The notes beneath the pieces are model-generated. The model was not told the DNA's origin. It was given only the letters and a program-made list of their open reading frames with translations, and searched no databases. A program made the translations under genes and the position numbers. From an uncultured Clostridia bacterium (lineage in GTDB: Bacteria; Bacillota; Clostridia; Christensenellales; Borkfalkiaceae), in the NCBI GenBank assembly GCA_947632015.1, contig CANRNP010000001.1:39046-103045 (forward strand): a DNA stretch of 64,000 nucleotides, given 5' to 3'. Shown in pieces: positions 41,801 through 49,359 of the stretch. Every line of letters starts with the position of its first letter. The first letter of the stretch is position 1.

Positions 41801-41985
41801 AGCGCCTCTCCGTCCGCCAGCACCGCCGCGTCCACCGACTGCGAACGGCCGTGCAAAAAGAGACTGATGTCCTCCCAGAACATCGACGCCGCGATGACGA
41901 GCGCGAGCATGATCGCGATCACCGCCGTGATGCAGGGCGAAAAGATCGCGATCGCCTTTTTTGTTGACATAGCTTTCTTTGCCAT
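38833..41985 (-). CDS. Membrane-anchored GH3 glycosidase with permuted domains
   Basis: A 1050-residue protein likely to remove glucose from beta-glucan oligomers outside the membrane. It has a membrane helix at each end (about 13-34 and 1003-1027). The order is reversed from normal GH3. The C-terminal alpha/beta domain comes first (about 60-300, VNVFGWAAYDWM), then a fibronectin-III-like part (about 440-560), then the catalytic barrel (about 680-960). The barrel has DGPLGFNTR, KHFAVND and the nucleophile Asp919 in IVTDWMN. Permuted GH3 enzymes are known in ruminococci and Butyrivibrio. AGGGAGG precedes the AUG. It has its own promoter and lies upstream of the regulator. Confidence 0.9.
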   Translation of the reverse strand: MAKKAMSTKKAIAIFSPCITAVIAIMLALVIAASMFWEDISLFLHGRSQSVDAAVLADGEALCEDIVEEGTVLLKNNKDGSGKAALPLSEEELQKVNVFGWAAYDWMTMAFGSGYANTDLPKIKFFPALEEAGIAYNQDLYDLYKNYYTAHSKTYGDQDYLEYRGGVQFGSEEIFVLREPSKQQYLALGDSVRSFSKVGLVVIGRTGSESKDLELRQVKQKTAGSNEKITDDTRHYLELSTEEEDMIAAATELCEKVIVILNTANTMETGFLDDDKIDGALLVGITGLTGVRGLINVLRGYKDEPVPARTQNGEPKYDADGVAVYEKNADGSVKTERVKVSPSGRTVDTYAYDILGTTPSAVNQGNKGAGEAGAGTIYANCKNEDSRYRAYVDYSEGIYVGYKWFETADEEGFWNGVQNEYGTGYEGVVQWPFGYGLSYTDFSWEVKDVKVGTAEKREGELQMDDTLVFTVEVKNLAAEGGYPGADVVELYYSAPYIKGGVEKSSVVLGAFAKTKVLAPQESETVTLELPVRNMASYDCYDQNGNGHTGYELDAGTYKIMLMKNAHEIKSEDTVFSYTAQEILYNDDAVTGNAVENRFTNADGKGNDLTVDLSDLDGSHEETPVKYLSRSDFAGTYPQKILSPRNRTAEAESVAKQVAPTQEQLAYTGDTNASRTREPNGAKFSDALGTKTYDDGIWSRLIANITDEELFNLVKDGYFKTAAIESIGKVQYVDLDGPLGFNTRVTGGNGTTCTFMAYPSATMLAQTWQEDIALAFGRSVGRERRSMDGLRGWYAPGANLHRNPFGGRNGEYYSEDSLLSGTICAGTVRGAKDMGVYSYVKHFAVNDSEYNREGLFTFLTEQTLREIYLRPFEIMIKEGGGNALMTAMNRLGRVWTGANRALVTEIARGEWGFQGTIVTDWMNSEETYMPPYRGIWAGNDIWLTNGLTAPAFDPLKNNPIAAKMSEHVAHDVLWTLVDTFNAEAAFDPSAEIDVDRGATYDLTWIWYVVLVELALAAGVAVMGYFLVRTVVKNKKASAPQKEAEGGEENKN

Positions 41986-42014
41986 TTTGATCCTCCCTTA
42001 TCGTTCTGCCACGG

Positions 42015-42043
42015 ATTATACCTTTTTTTCGCGCGCTTTTCAA
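42015..42043 (-). promoter_or_regulatory. Promoter of the GH3 gene
   Basis: On the minus strand TTGAAA and a perfect TATAAT are 17 bases apart, about 30 bases before the GH3 AUG. Confidence 0.75.
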
Positions 42044-42082
42044 TCCCCGGCGCCTAATCTGTTTTTTCGTTTCACAAATTGC

Positions 42083-42104
42083 AAAAAGCGGGCATGCGTC
42101 CGCT
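42083..42104 (-). terminator. Terminator at the end of dinB
   Basis: AGCGG and CCGCT with inner pairing (GCGGACGCATGCCCGC on the minus strand) are followed by TTTTTGC. The stem overlaps the dinB stop codon. Confidence 0.6.
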
Positions 42105-43326
42105 ACGGATGACCGATCCCGCCGGGCGGGGGCGCCTGCGCGGGGCTTTCCTCCGGCAGCTTGTTCTCCCCAAGAAGGGCGGCGGGCTTGATGGCGCCGC
42201 TTCCGAATTTATCGCGGATCCTGTCGAGCGCGCCCTCCACCCTCCGCTGTCTATCGTCGGGGCGGAAGAGCGAGAGCTGTCTGGGCTCGTTCACGCTCTC
42301 CAAATGGATGGCGCCGATCGTGAGCGAACGGATGGGTTTTTTCCAGCCGTATCTCGTTTTCAGGATCTCTTTCCCCGCTTTGGAGAGATCGGCGGCGCAC
42401 TGCGTGGGCTCGCGCAGAAGCTGTTGCCACGATTCGGACATGAGGTCGCGATCGCGCACCGTCACCTGCACCCCCCGCGCCTGCAAGCCGAGACTGCGGA
42501 GCTTTTGCCCGATCTCCTGCGTGAGCGCGATGAGCACGACGTTCGCCTCCTCGATGTTTTCGAGATCGGCAACGCAGGTAACGCCGTGCCCCACCGATTT
42601 TACCTGCTCCTCTTCCCCGATGCGCAGAACGGGGGAATCGTCTTGCCCGTTGGCGTATTTCCACAACATTTCGCCGTTCTTTCCGAGCCGGCGCACGATC
42701 GCGCTTTTTGAGGCGTTTGCCAGATCGCCGATCGTAAAAATGCCGAGCGTTTTGAGTTTTTCGGTCGTCGCGCGCCCGCAGAAGAGAAGGTCGGAGCAGG
42801 GCAATTTCCACACCGTCTGCTTAAAATCGGCGCGGGTAATTTCCGTGACCGCGTCCGGTTTTTTCATATCCGACCCAAGTTTTGCGAACACTTTGTTGAA
42901 GGAGACCCCCACGCTGACCGTGATGCCGATCTCCGCTTTTACCGCGGCGCGGATCTCCTCGGCGATCGCGCGCGGCGACGGACGGCAGCCCGTAACGTCG
43001 AGCCAGCATTCGTCCAGCCCGTACGCTTCCACGCGGTCGGTATAGCGCTCGTATATCCCGCGCAGGCGGCGGGAGAACTTTTCGTAAATTTCATGGTGGG
43101 GCGGCACGAGAACGAGTTCGGGGCAGAGCCGCTTCGCCTCACGGTTGGTCATGCCCGTCTTTACCCCCGCCCGCTTGGCGAGCTCGGATTTCGCCAGCAC
43201 GATGCCGTGACGGTTTTCCGCCGCGCCGCAAACCGCCACCGCGAGCCCTTTGAGCTCCGGATGAAGAACCGCCTCGACCGAGGCATAAAACGCATTCGCG
43301 TCGCTGTGAAGGATCGCCCTGTCCAT
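42103..43326 (-). CDS. dinB: Y-family DNA polymerase IV-like
   Basis: A 407-residue translesion polymerase. Catalytic residues lie in HSDANAFYASVEA and YGLDECWLDVTG, with the little-finger domain in the C-terminal third and the sliding-clamp motif RQLSLFRPD near residue 365. The AUG at 43326 sits six bases after the -10 box, so no leader and no ribosome site exist. A LexA box lies inside the promoter spacer, so the gene should be SOS-induced. Confidence 0.94.
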   Translation of the reverse strand: MDRAILHSDANAFYASVEAVLHPELKGLAVAVCGAAENRHGIVLAKSELAKRAGVKTGMTNREAKRLCPELVLVPPHHEIYEKFSRRLRGIYERYTDRVEAYGLDECWLDVTGCRPSPRAIAEEIRAAVKAEIGITVSVGVSFNKVFAKLGSDMKKPDAVTEITRADFKQTVWKLPCSDLLFCGRATTEKLKTLGIFTIGDLANASKSAIVRRLGKNGEMLWKYANGQDDSPVLRIGEEEQVKSVGHGVTCVADLENIEEANVVLIALTQEIGQKLRSLGLQARGVQVTVRDRDLMSESWQQLLREPTQCAADLSKAGKEILKTRYGWKKPIRSLTIGAIHLESVNEPRQLSLFRPDDRQRRVEGALDRIRDKFGSGAIKPAALLGENKLPEESPAQAPPPGGIGHP

Positions 43327-43332
43327 ACCCTC

Positions 43333-43361
43333 ATTATAGAACATTTGTTCATGGCTGTCAA
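43333..43361 (-). promoter_or_regulatory. dinB promoter with LexA box in the spacer
   Basis: On the minus strand TTGACA and TATAAT, both perfect, are 17 bases apart. GAACATTTGTTC at 43339-43350 (GAAC-N4-GTTC, the Bacillus-type SOS box core) fills the spacer, so LexA would block polymerase. The -10 ends six bases before the AUG. Confidence 0.85.
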
Positions 43362-43381
43362 GCGGATACGGAACGGAAGGC

Positions 43382-43410
43382 TTGACAAATTCTTCCGTCC
43401 GTGTTATTCT
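43382..43410 (+). promoter_or_regulatory. Promoter of the TetM-like gene (leaderless)
   Basis: A perfect TTGACA and TATTCT are 17 bases apart. The -10 ends six bases before the AUG at 43417. The dinB -35 lies 20 bases to the left on the other strand, so the two promoters are back to back. Confidence 0.75.
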
Positions 43411-43416
43411 TTTTTC

Positions 43417-45291
43417 ATGAAACGGTTGAACGTCGGCATTTTCGCGCACATCGACGCGGGCAAGACCACTCTCACGGAGCGCCTTTTATACGAGGCGGGC
43501 GTTTTACGCGCGCTCGGAAGCGTAGACGACGGCACGGGATTTACCGACTTCCTCGAAGTGGAGAGAAGGAGAGGGATCTCCGTGCGGGACGCCACGGTCA
43601 CCTTCTCCTACCGGGATACGGAGATCAATCTCATCGATACGCCGGGGCACGCCGATTTCTTCGGGGAAACGGAGCTCGCCCTCTCCGCCGTGGACGTAGC
43701 GGTGCTCGCGATCGCCGCGCGCGAAGGGATCGAGGCGCAGACGGAGCTCCTTTTAGAAGCGATCGCGCGGCGGAACCTTCCGCTCGTTGTGTTCGTCAAC
43801 AAGTGCGATCTCGGCGTTTCCCGCGAGACGTTGCTCCCGCCGCTCAAAAAGGCCGTGCCGTGCGAACTCCTCGAATGGGACGCGCCCGACTTTACCGAAA
43901 ACGCGGTTTTCGCCCTCGGCGACGAGGCTCTGCTCGACGAATATCTCTCGGACGCTCTGACGGAGAGCACGCTTACAAAAAGTCTGCGCGCGGCATGCTC
44001 CGCGGGAAAGATCGCGCCCGTCCTCTTCGGCAGCGCGAAAACGGGCGAAGGCGTCCGCGCGCTTCTCGACGCGCTGTGCGATCTCTTCGAATTTTCCGCC
44101 CCCGCCGCCCCTTTTTCCGCCTTCGTCTATCAGGTGGAACACCGCAAAAACCTCGGAAAAGCGGCACACGTCCGCGTGTTTTCGGGAAAACTCTCCGTCC
44201 GAGACGACTGCTTCGACCGCAGAACGCAGAGCTCTTTCAAAGTTGCGCAGATCAAGCGGATCAAGGGAGAAAAATACGTTGACGTGACCGAACTTTCCGC
44301 GGGGGAGACGGGCGCCGTGTTCGGACTTGACGGCGCGGCGGCGGGCGATCTGCTCGGAGAAGCGCCCGCCGCCGCCCCCATCCTTCGCTTTACCCCCTAT
44401 CTCCGCGTGAAGGTAACGCCGCCCGATGGGAAGTTGCAGGAGCTTAAAAGCGCCCTCGAAGAGCTCTCGGACGAATTCCCCATGCTCTCCCTCGAATGGC
44501 GGAAGGAAAAGCGGGAGCTCACCGTCGCCGTTTCGGGGAAAGTGCAGGCGGAGATCTTGCAAGAGACGCTCATGACCCGTTTCGGGATCGACGCCGCGCT
44601 CGGCGAACCCTCGGTGATCTACCGCGAGACGCCCGCAAAAGCCGCCTACGGCTTCGAGGCGTACACCATGCCGAAACCCTGCTGGGCGGTGGTGAAGTTC
44701 TTCATCGAGCCCCTTCCGCGCGGCAGCGGCTTTCTCTATGAGAGCGTCGCCTCGGAAAAGCGCATCGCCTACCGCTATCAGGAACATGTAAAAACGGCGG
44801 TGCGGCAGACGCTCGAACAGGGGTTGAAGGGCTGGCAGGTGACCGATTTGAAGGTGACTCTCGTAGACGGGGAGCACCATGTACAGCACACCCATCCGCT
44901 CGACTTCTTTACGGCGACGCCGATGGGCGTTATGGACGGATTGAGAAATTGCGGGACGATCCTCCTCGAACCGGTGCTGGAAGTGCGGATCTGCGCGCCC
45001 GAAAAGGCGCTCGGAAAAGTGACGGGCGAGCTCGCTTCGCGGCGGGCAAAACTGCGGGAACCCTCCTTCGAAGGCGGAAAATTCACCCTCTCCGCGCAGA
45101 TCCCCGCCGAAGAGACCTTCGACTTGCAGGAGACGGTCTCCTCGCTGACGGGCGGGCGGGGCGCCTATTCGGCGCAACTGCTCGGCTACTTCCCCTGCCC
45201 CGAAGGACACGGAAAGGCGCGCGAACGGGCGGGGGTGGACCCCCTCGACCGCTCCCTCTGGATCTTGCATTGCAGGGGCGCCTATCAATGA
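43417..45291 (+). CDS. TetM/TetO-like ribosomal protection GTPase
   Basis: The 624-residue EF-G-like GTPase has G1 AHIDAGKTTL, G2 RRRGISV, G3 DTPGHADF and G4 VNKCD, and the five-domain layout of tetracycline ribosomal-protection proteins. The start MKRLNVGIFAHIDAGK is like TetM. It is clearly diverged from the mobile tet genes and has the host's GC-rich codon use, so it may be a native translation factor rather than an acquired resistance gene. Its substrate is the ribosome. No ribosome site precedes the AUG; the mRNA is probably leaderless. Confidence 0.85.
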   Translation: MKRLNVGIFAHIDAGKTTLTERLLYEAGVLRALGSVDDGTGFTDFLEVERRRGISVRDATVTFSYRDTEINLIDTPGHADFFGETELALSAVDVAVLAIAAREGIEAQTELLLEAIARRNLPLVVFVNKCDLGVSRETLLPPLKKAVPCELLEWDAPDFTENAVFALGDEALLDEYLSDALTESTLTKSLRAACSAGKIAPVLFGSAKTGEGVRALLDALCDLFEFSAPAAPFSAFVYQVEHRKNLGKAAHVRVFSGKLSVRDDCFDRRTQSSFKVAQIKRIKGEKYVDVTELSAGETGAVFGLDGAAAGDLLGEAPAAAPILRFTPYLRVKVTPPDGKLQELKSALEELSDEFPMLSLEWRKEKRELTVAVSGKVQAEILQETLMTRFGIDAALGEPSVIYRETPAKAAYGFEAYTMPKPCWAVVKFFIEPLPRGSGFLYESVASEKRIAYRYQEHVKTAVRQTLEQGLKGWQVTDLKVTLVDGEHHVQHTHPLDFFTATPMGVMDGLRNCGTILLEPVLEVRICAPEKALGKVTGELASRRAKLREPSFEGGKFTLSAQIPAEETFDLQETVSSLTGGRGAYSAQLLGYFPCPEGHGKARERAGVDPLDRSLWILHCRGAYQ

Positions 45292-45307
45292 GAAACGCGG
45301 CTAAAAC

Positions 45308-45344
45308 AGCGGCGGCGCCGATCTTTCCGATCGGCGCCGCCGCT
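45308..45344. terminator. Bidirectional terminator
   Basis: A 16-bp perfect stem (AGCGGCGGCGCCGATC, 45308-45323 with 45329-45344) lies between the convergent TetM-like and asparaginase genes. Confidence 0.8.
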
Positions 45345-45348
45345 TTCT

Positions 45349-46341
45349 CTAAAAGATATCCCGTTCGACGGGGGTATAGAACAGCTTTTCGATCTCGCTC
45401 TGCCGTTTGCTCTGCGCAAGGATCCACATGAGCTTCGCAACGGCGCATTCGAGGGTCATGTTGCGGGCTTCGAGCACCCTGCCGCACTCCATGAGCCGCC
45501 TTCCGACCTCGTAACTTTCGAGCGCGCTCCCCTCCCGCTCCACCTGCGTTGAGACGACGACCGTCTTTCCGCGGGCGAGGAAATCCTTCAAACGGAGGAA
45601 AAATTCGTCGTTCGCATAGTTGGGAAGCCCGCCCGAACCGAACGTTTCGAGGATGAGCCCGTCGCAATGCCCGCTGAGATAATCGAAGATCCCCGCGTCG
45701 AGCCCCGGAAACATTTTCAGCACGAAAATTCTGTGGTCGAGCGAACGGTAAAAGCGCGGCGCGCCCTCCTTCTTCTCCTCGGCGATGTAGTAGACGGGCT
45801 TGCCGTCCCTGAGCACCGCGACTTCGGGGAAGTCCACACTCGAAAAGGCGTTGTAACTGCGGGTGCGCGTTTTTTTTGCGCGGGTGCCTAAGATGACATT
45901 TCCGTCGAACACCACTTTCACCCCTGCGGCGCCGTCGTCGGCGCAATACGCGAAGGCGTCCGCTAAATTTCTCCTCGCGTCCGTATCTCTCAGATAGACC
46001 GACTTCTGCGACCCCGTGAGCACGATGGGCTTAAAACTGCCCTGTATGAGATAGCTCAGTGCCGCCGCGGTATATGCCATCGTATCGGTGCCGTGCGTAA
46101 CGACAAACCCGTCGTAAGCGGCGTAATTCTCCTCCACGATCTGCGCGAGCTTCAACCAGTGGGTGTAATAGATGTTCGTGCTGTCCAGATTGAAGGGCTG
46201 CATCTCGGTCACGTCGCAAAAGCGGGCGATCTCAGGCACGCACGCCAAAAGTTCGCTCGAAGTGAGCGCGGGAGCAAGCCCCGCCCCGCTGTTTTTGGAG
46301 GCGATGGTGCCTCCCGTGGCGATCATCAATATCTTTTTCAA
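45349..46341 (-). CDS. ansA: L-asparaginase, type I
   Basis: The 330-residue enzyme hydrolyses asparagine to aspartate and ammonia. It has the two catalytic Thr regions (MIATGGTIAS and VTHGTDTMAYTA) and the Lys of the second triad in GSQKSV. The best start is the TTG at 46341: GGAGAG lies six bases upstream, and the TTG overlaps the previous stop as TTGA. An AUG nine codons earlier is possible. It is the last gene in the run from the Wzz-like protein, with no obvious link to it. Confidence 0.92.
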   Translation of the reverse strand: MKKILMIATGGTIASKNSGAGLAPALTSSELLACVPEIARFCDVTEMQPFNLDSTNIYYTHWLKLAQIVEENYAAYDGFVVTHGTDTMAYTAAALSYLIQGSFKPIVLTGSQKSVYLRDTDARRNLADAFAYCADDGAAGVKVVFDGNVILGTRAKKTRTRSYNAFSSVDFPEVAVLRDGKPVYYIAEEKKEGAPRFYRSLDHRIFVLKMFPGLDAGIFDYLSGHCDGLILETFGSGGLPNYANDEFFLRLKDFLARGKTVVVSTQVEREGSALESYEVGRRLMECGRVLEARNMTLECAVAKLMWILAQSKRQSEIEKLFYTPVERDIF

Positions 46342-46886
46342 CGAAGTCTCTCCATCAGTCTGAGGCAAATTCCTTGGGCGACGCCCTCAGGGCTCCCCTC
46401 CCCCCGCAAGAGCGCATAGAGCGCGCGGAATATCTCCTCTCCCCCTTCTCCCGAAAGGAGCACCCCGCCACGGGCGTTTGCGATTTCTTCGTAAACGTTT
46501 TCCGCTTCGGGGGAGAGCGTCTTTTCGATCGCCGCAAGCGGCACTTCCCGCACCGTCCGCGCCCAAAACAGCTTGCCGTAGGGGGTGTAATGCTTTTCGT
46601 CGTAGCGGACGCCGCCGAATTCGAGCAGTTCGGCGTCGCCAAAGACGAGCTTCCGCGCGCCGAGCTTTGCCGTTACCCGCTTGATGAGGCGGATGTCGTA
46701 AGGGGCGTCTTTTTCCTCCGCGGAGAGCAATCTCTCCACCCGCGCCGCCTGCAAGCGGTCGTGCGCGCCCACGGGCGCGAGCACCCGCTCTCCGAGGGAT
46801 AAGGGGAGCTCGGTCAGATACCAGTAAACTCTGCCGGCAAGATTTTCATCCGCGGTGAAGCGGAGCGCCGCAAAGCCGTGTTTCAT
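46338..46886 (-). CDS. Conserved-looking protein of unknown function
   Basis: The 182-residue soluble protein is coupled on both sides (ATGA with the upstream gene, TTGA with asparaginase). The stretch LGERVLAPVGAHDRLQAARVERL resembles the PriA N-terminal DNA-binding fold, but only weakly. The rest (YTPYGKLFWARTVREVPL, later GGVLLSGEGGEE) matches nothing I can name. No catalytic motif or membrane segment is visible. Real coding is supported by codon pattern and overlaps. Function is left open. Confidence 0.7.
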   Translation of the reverse strand: MKHGFAALRFTADENLAGRVYWYLTELPLSLGERVLAPVGAHDRLQAARVERLLSAEEKDAPYDIRLIKRVTAKLGARKLVFGDAELLEFGGVRYDEKHYTPYGKLFWARTVREVPLAAIEKTLSPEAENVYEEIANARGGVLLSGEGGEEIFRALYALLRGEGSPEGVAQGICLRLMERLR

Positions 46887-47869
46887 CCGCCGATCCCTTC
46901 TGCGCCGAGGGACACCGAAAGAACGTCCCCGATCTGCCGCCGCACGAACTGCCGATATTGCTTGCTCTTGGATTCGAACAGAATGTAGAGCCTGCCCTCT
47001 TGCACGAAGATCTCCTCGCTCATACAGGGCATTCCGAACGTGGAGTTAAGATCGCTCTCCCCTAAGATATAGAGCGGTACGCCTTCGAATTGCCCCGAAG
47101 GTTCGCCGAGCGGGCGATAAAACCAGAGCCTCGAATCGGGCAACCCGTAGGAGGTGGAGAGGACGATGCCTCCCTCCCACACGGCAAACCCCTGCACCTG
47201 CTCGCGCACCGAGATCGCGTATTCGGGCGTTTCGCTCGCGACCCCGCCCGCCGCGCTCTCATCCGCACGGTAGGCATAGACGATCCCGAAGTTCGTCTCC
47301 CCGTCCGCGACGGCGATATGATGGCTTTGGTCGGTCTCGTAATTGCCGGGGCGGTAGAATTCCCCCGCGTACAGCATCCCGTCATAGAAATAGCAATAGG
47401 CGACGCTGCGGAAGCCTTTGACCGTAAACCCGTCCTTCAACGCCACCGCGGCGCCGTTTTCCGCCGAGAGCGCCTCCGCAAGCGGGAAGCGCACGAGCCG
47501 TTTCCCGCTCGCCACGACGAGATAGTTCCCCGTGCACGTGATCCCGCCGAAATGGGTATCGACGTCCTTTGATCCGTCCTTCAAAGTGACGTACTTGGGG
47601 GAGTTCTCTCCGCCGAAAAGGTACACGCGGGAGGGCTCGCCCTTGATGTAGCCGCTCATGGCGAACCGGTAGCCGCTGTCCAGCGGCAGGGGGCACAGCC
47701 CCTGCGGAGAAATGCCGTCGGAAAGACCGGGGATCTCCCCTTCCTTTTGCACCGCGGCGTCGAATTCGGGATAGCGGGCGCCGAAGAACCAGACGCAAAG
47801 GAATATGCCCAGCGCCGCCAAAATGAGCAATGCGGCGGACAGCGCCGCGATCTTGATCTTGTGTTTCAT
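46883..47869 (-). CDS. Membrane-anchored extracytoplasmic protein, probable beta-propeller
   Basis: The 328-residue protein has a short basic N-terminus, one membrane helix (about 9-30) and an outer domain. The outer domain has repeating strands of the form GYxxxM..Y, VYLFGGE, LVVASGKRLVRF and LWFYRPLGE, which suggests a blade-like fold. It has no enzyme motif. GGGGGAAAC precedes the AUG at 47869, and the gene begins 33 bases after the Wzz-like gene. The pair could form a surface complex; a role in polysaccharide or signal handling is only a guess. Confidence 0.7.
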   Translation of the reverse strand: MKHKIKIAALSAALLILAALGIFLCVWFFGARYPEFDAAVQKEGEIPGLSDGISPQGLCPLPLDSGYRFAMSGYIKGEPSRVYLFGGENSPKYVTLKDGSKDVDTHFGGITCTGNYLVVASGKRLVRFPLAEALSAENGAAVALKDGFTVKGFRSVAYCYFYDGMLYAGEFYRPGNYETDQSHHIAVADGETNFGIVYAYRADESAAGGVASETPEYAISVREQVQGFAVWEGGIVLSTSYGLPDSRLWFYRPLGEPSGQFEGVPLYILGESDLNSTFGMPCMSEEIFVQEGRLYILFESKSKQYRQFVRRQIGDVLSVSLGAEGIGG

Positions 47870-47902
47870 GTTTCCCCCAAGCCGCAAAGACGCGGCGCTC
47901 CG

Positions 47903-49180
47903 TTATTCTCCTTGCCCCGCCTTTTCTTCCGCGGCGGCGGGAGCCTCTGCCGCCTGCGCCCTGCGTTTGCGCTGTTTGGGAACTTCGATACACCCGATGA
48001 TGAAGCAGGCGAGGAAGAGGGACAAAAGAAGCCCGCCGATCGCCGCGAACGCGATGCCGATCCCGCCCCTTTCGACCGCCTGCGACGTCTCGTAATGCAC
48101 GCCCGATTCCGCCTCGAAGAGGGCGATGCCGACCGCCTGCACCTTGTTCGCCGCTTCCTGCAACTTCTCGTAAACCGCCGAAAGGCTCGCCTCGAACGCC
48201 TTCACGTTCTCTTCGGTGAGCGCGTTGAGACGGCTGTCGATCTGCACGTTGCGCACGAGCAAGGCGGCGAGCGTCTCCGAAAGGTCGAGCGGCTGTTGGA
48301 CGGTAATATCCGAAGCCGACGCAGACGAACTTATTTCGGAGACGGTAAAACTTGCCGCGGGGAGCTCCTGCATGGCGCGCTTGATCTCCTCGATCTTTGC
48401 CTCGTTCTCCCTCTTTTCCGCCTCCAAGGCGCTCCTCTGCGCCTCCAACATTTCGAGCGGGACGTAACCGTTCGTCTCCAACTCGTTCGCGAGCGATTCC
48501 TGCTGGGCGGCGCCGAACAGCACGTCCGTCTCCGCGCGGTGGTTGAAGAGGGTCCTGCCCGCCGCCGAATAATTTCCGCTGTACAGCTCGATCCATTCGT
48601 CGTACTTCGCGAGAAGATCGCTCTTCTGCCGCAAAAGAAGTTCGAGCCTGTCGTCGTAGTCGGCGTTTTCGAACGCCGTCTTTTCGAGGGTGTAGCTCAC
48701 GGAGCGCGCCTTCCCCACCGCGTTGAGAACGGTGCGGTATGCGAGCGCCTTCAAAAATTCGGTGGCGGAAGTCTTTCCCGAAAAGTAGGAAGCCTCCGCC
48801 GTCACCGTGTATTTCTCCGGAAACAGCGCAACGTCGCTCCCCGTCTGTTCGGCGGAAATGGAGATGCCGTCTTTTTCGGAGAGCTTGTCCACGTTGATGC
48901 GCGAAAAACGCGCGTCCGAACTCTTCGCGGAAGCGAGCGCCTCCGCAGAGATGATCTCCTGATAATAAAAGGGCGTACCGTCGGGATATTTCCCCGACGC
49001 GCTGTTCGGATAGGAGAGCGTAAACGTGAGGCTGTAAGTGCTCTTCATCGGGTTGTATAAAAAGACAATCCCCAACACGATGAGCGCCGTAAGCGCCGCC
49101 GTGAGCGCAAGCAACTGCCAAAGCCTGCGTTTGAGCGCCGACCAGATCTCCCCGAACGTGATCCCCGTTCCCTCTTCCAT
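47903..49180 (-). CDS. Wzz-like polysaccharide co-polymerase / chain-length protein
   Basis: The 425-residue protein has two membrane helices (about residues 20-43 and 375-400) flanking a large outer domain with a long coiled coil (about 240-300), and short cytoplasmic ends (the C-terminal one rich in Ala, Glu and Lys). This is the topology of Wzz/CapA-type regulators of sugar-polymer length. No Tyr-kinase or glycosyltransferase gene is nearby, so the call rests on topology. GAGAGGAAAT precedes the AUG at 49180. It has its own promoter. Confidence 0.7.
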   Translation of the reverse strand: MEEGTGITFGEIWSALKRRLWQLLALTAALTALIVLGIVFLYNPMKSTYSLTFTLSYPNSASGKYPDGTPFYYQEIISAEALASAKSSDARFSRINVDKLSEKDGISISAEQTGSDVALFPEKYTVTAEASYFSGKTSATEFLKALAYRTVLNAVGKARSVSYTLEKTAFENADYDDRLELLLRQKSDLLAKYDEWIELYSGNYSAAGRTLFNHRAETDVLFGAAQQESLANELETNGYVPLEMLEAQRSALEAEKRENEAKIEEIKRAMQELPAASFTVSEISSSASASDITVQQPLDLSETLAALLVRNVQIDSRLNALTEENVKAFEASLSAVYEKLQEAANKVQAVGIALFEAESGVHYETSQAVERGGIGIAFAAIGGLLLSLFLACFIIGCIEVPKQRKRRAQAAEAPAAAEEKAGQGE

Positions 49181-49211
49181 AAATATTTCCTCTCCCGAAT
49201 AGGTTATCTGT

Positions 49212-49240
49212 ATTATATCCTTTTTGCGGGGAATAGTCAA
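49212..49240 (-). promoter_or_regulatory. Promoter of the Wzz-like operon
   Basis: On the minus strand TTGACT and a perfect TATAAT are 17 bases apart, about 32 bases before the AUG. Confidence 0.75.
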
Positions 49241-49297
49241 ACAATTTTCGAAGAATGCATTCATTCCCGCAAAACGGCGAAAACTAAATGGAAATGC

Positions 49298-49345
49298 TTG
49301 ACAGGACCACGGCGATATGCTATAATTCCTATAATTTTGGTAGGA
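49298..49345 (+). promoter_or_regulatory. nifS promoter with IscR-like dyad
   Basis: Perfect TTGACA and TATAAT boxes are 17 bases apart (49298-49326). A dyad TCCTA-N9-TAGGA (49327-49345) starts right after the -10. It resembles the CCTA..AAAAT..TAGG sites of Rrf2/IscR regulators, and an Rrf2 gene is the third gene of this operon, which suggests autoregulation. Confidence 0.6.
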
Positions 49346-49359
49346 TTAAGGAGAAGATC

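Noticed and set aside
49327-49345. The dyad after the nifS promoter as a terminator
   Set aside because: The arms are only five bases and no T-run follows. A protein-binding site is more likely.
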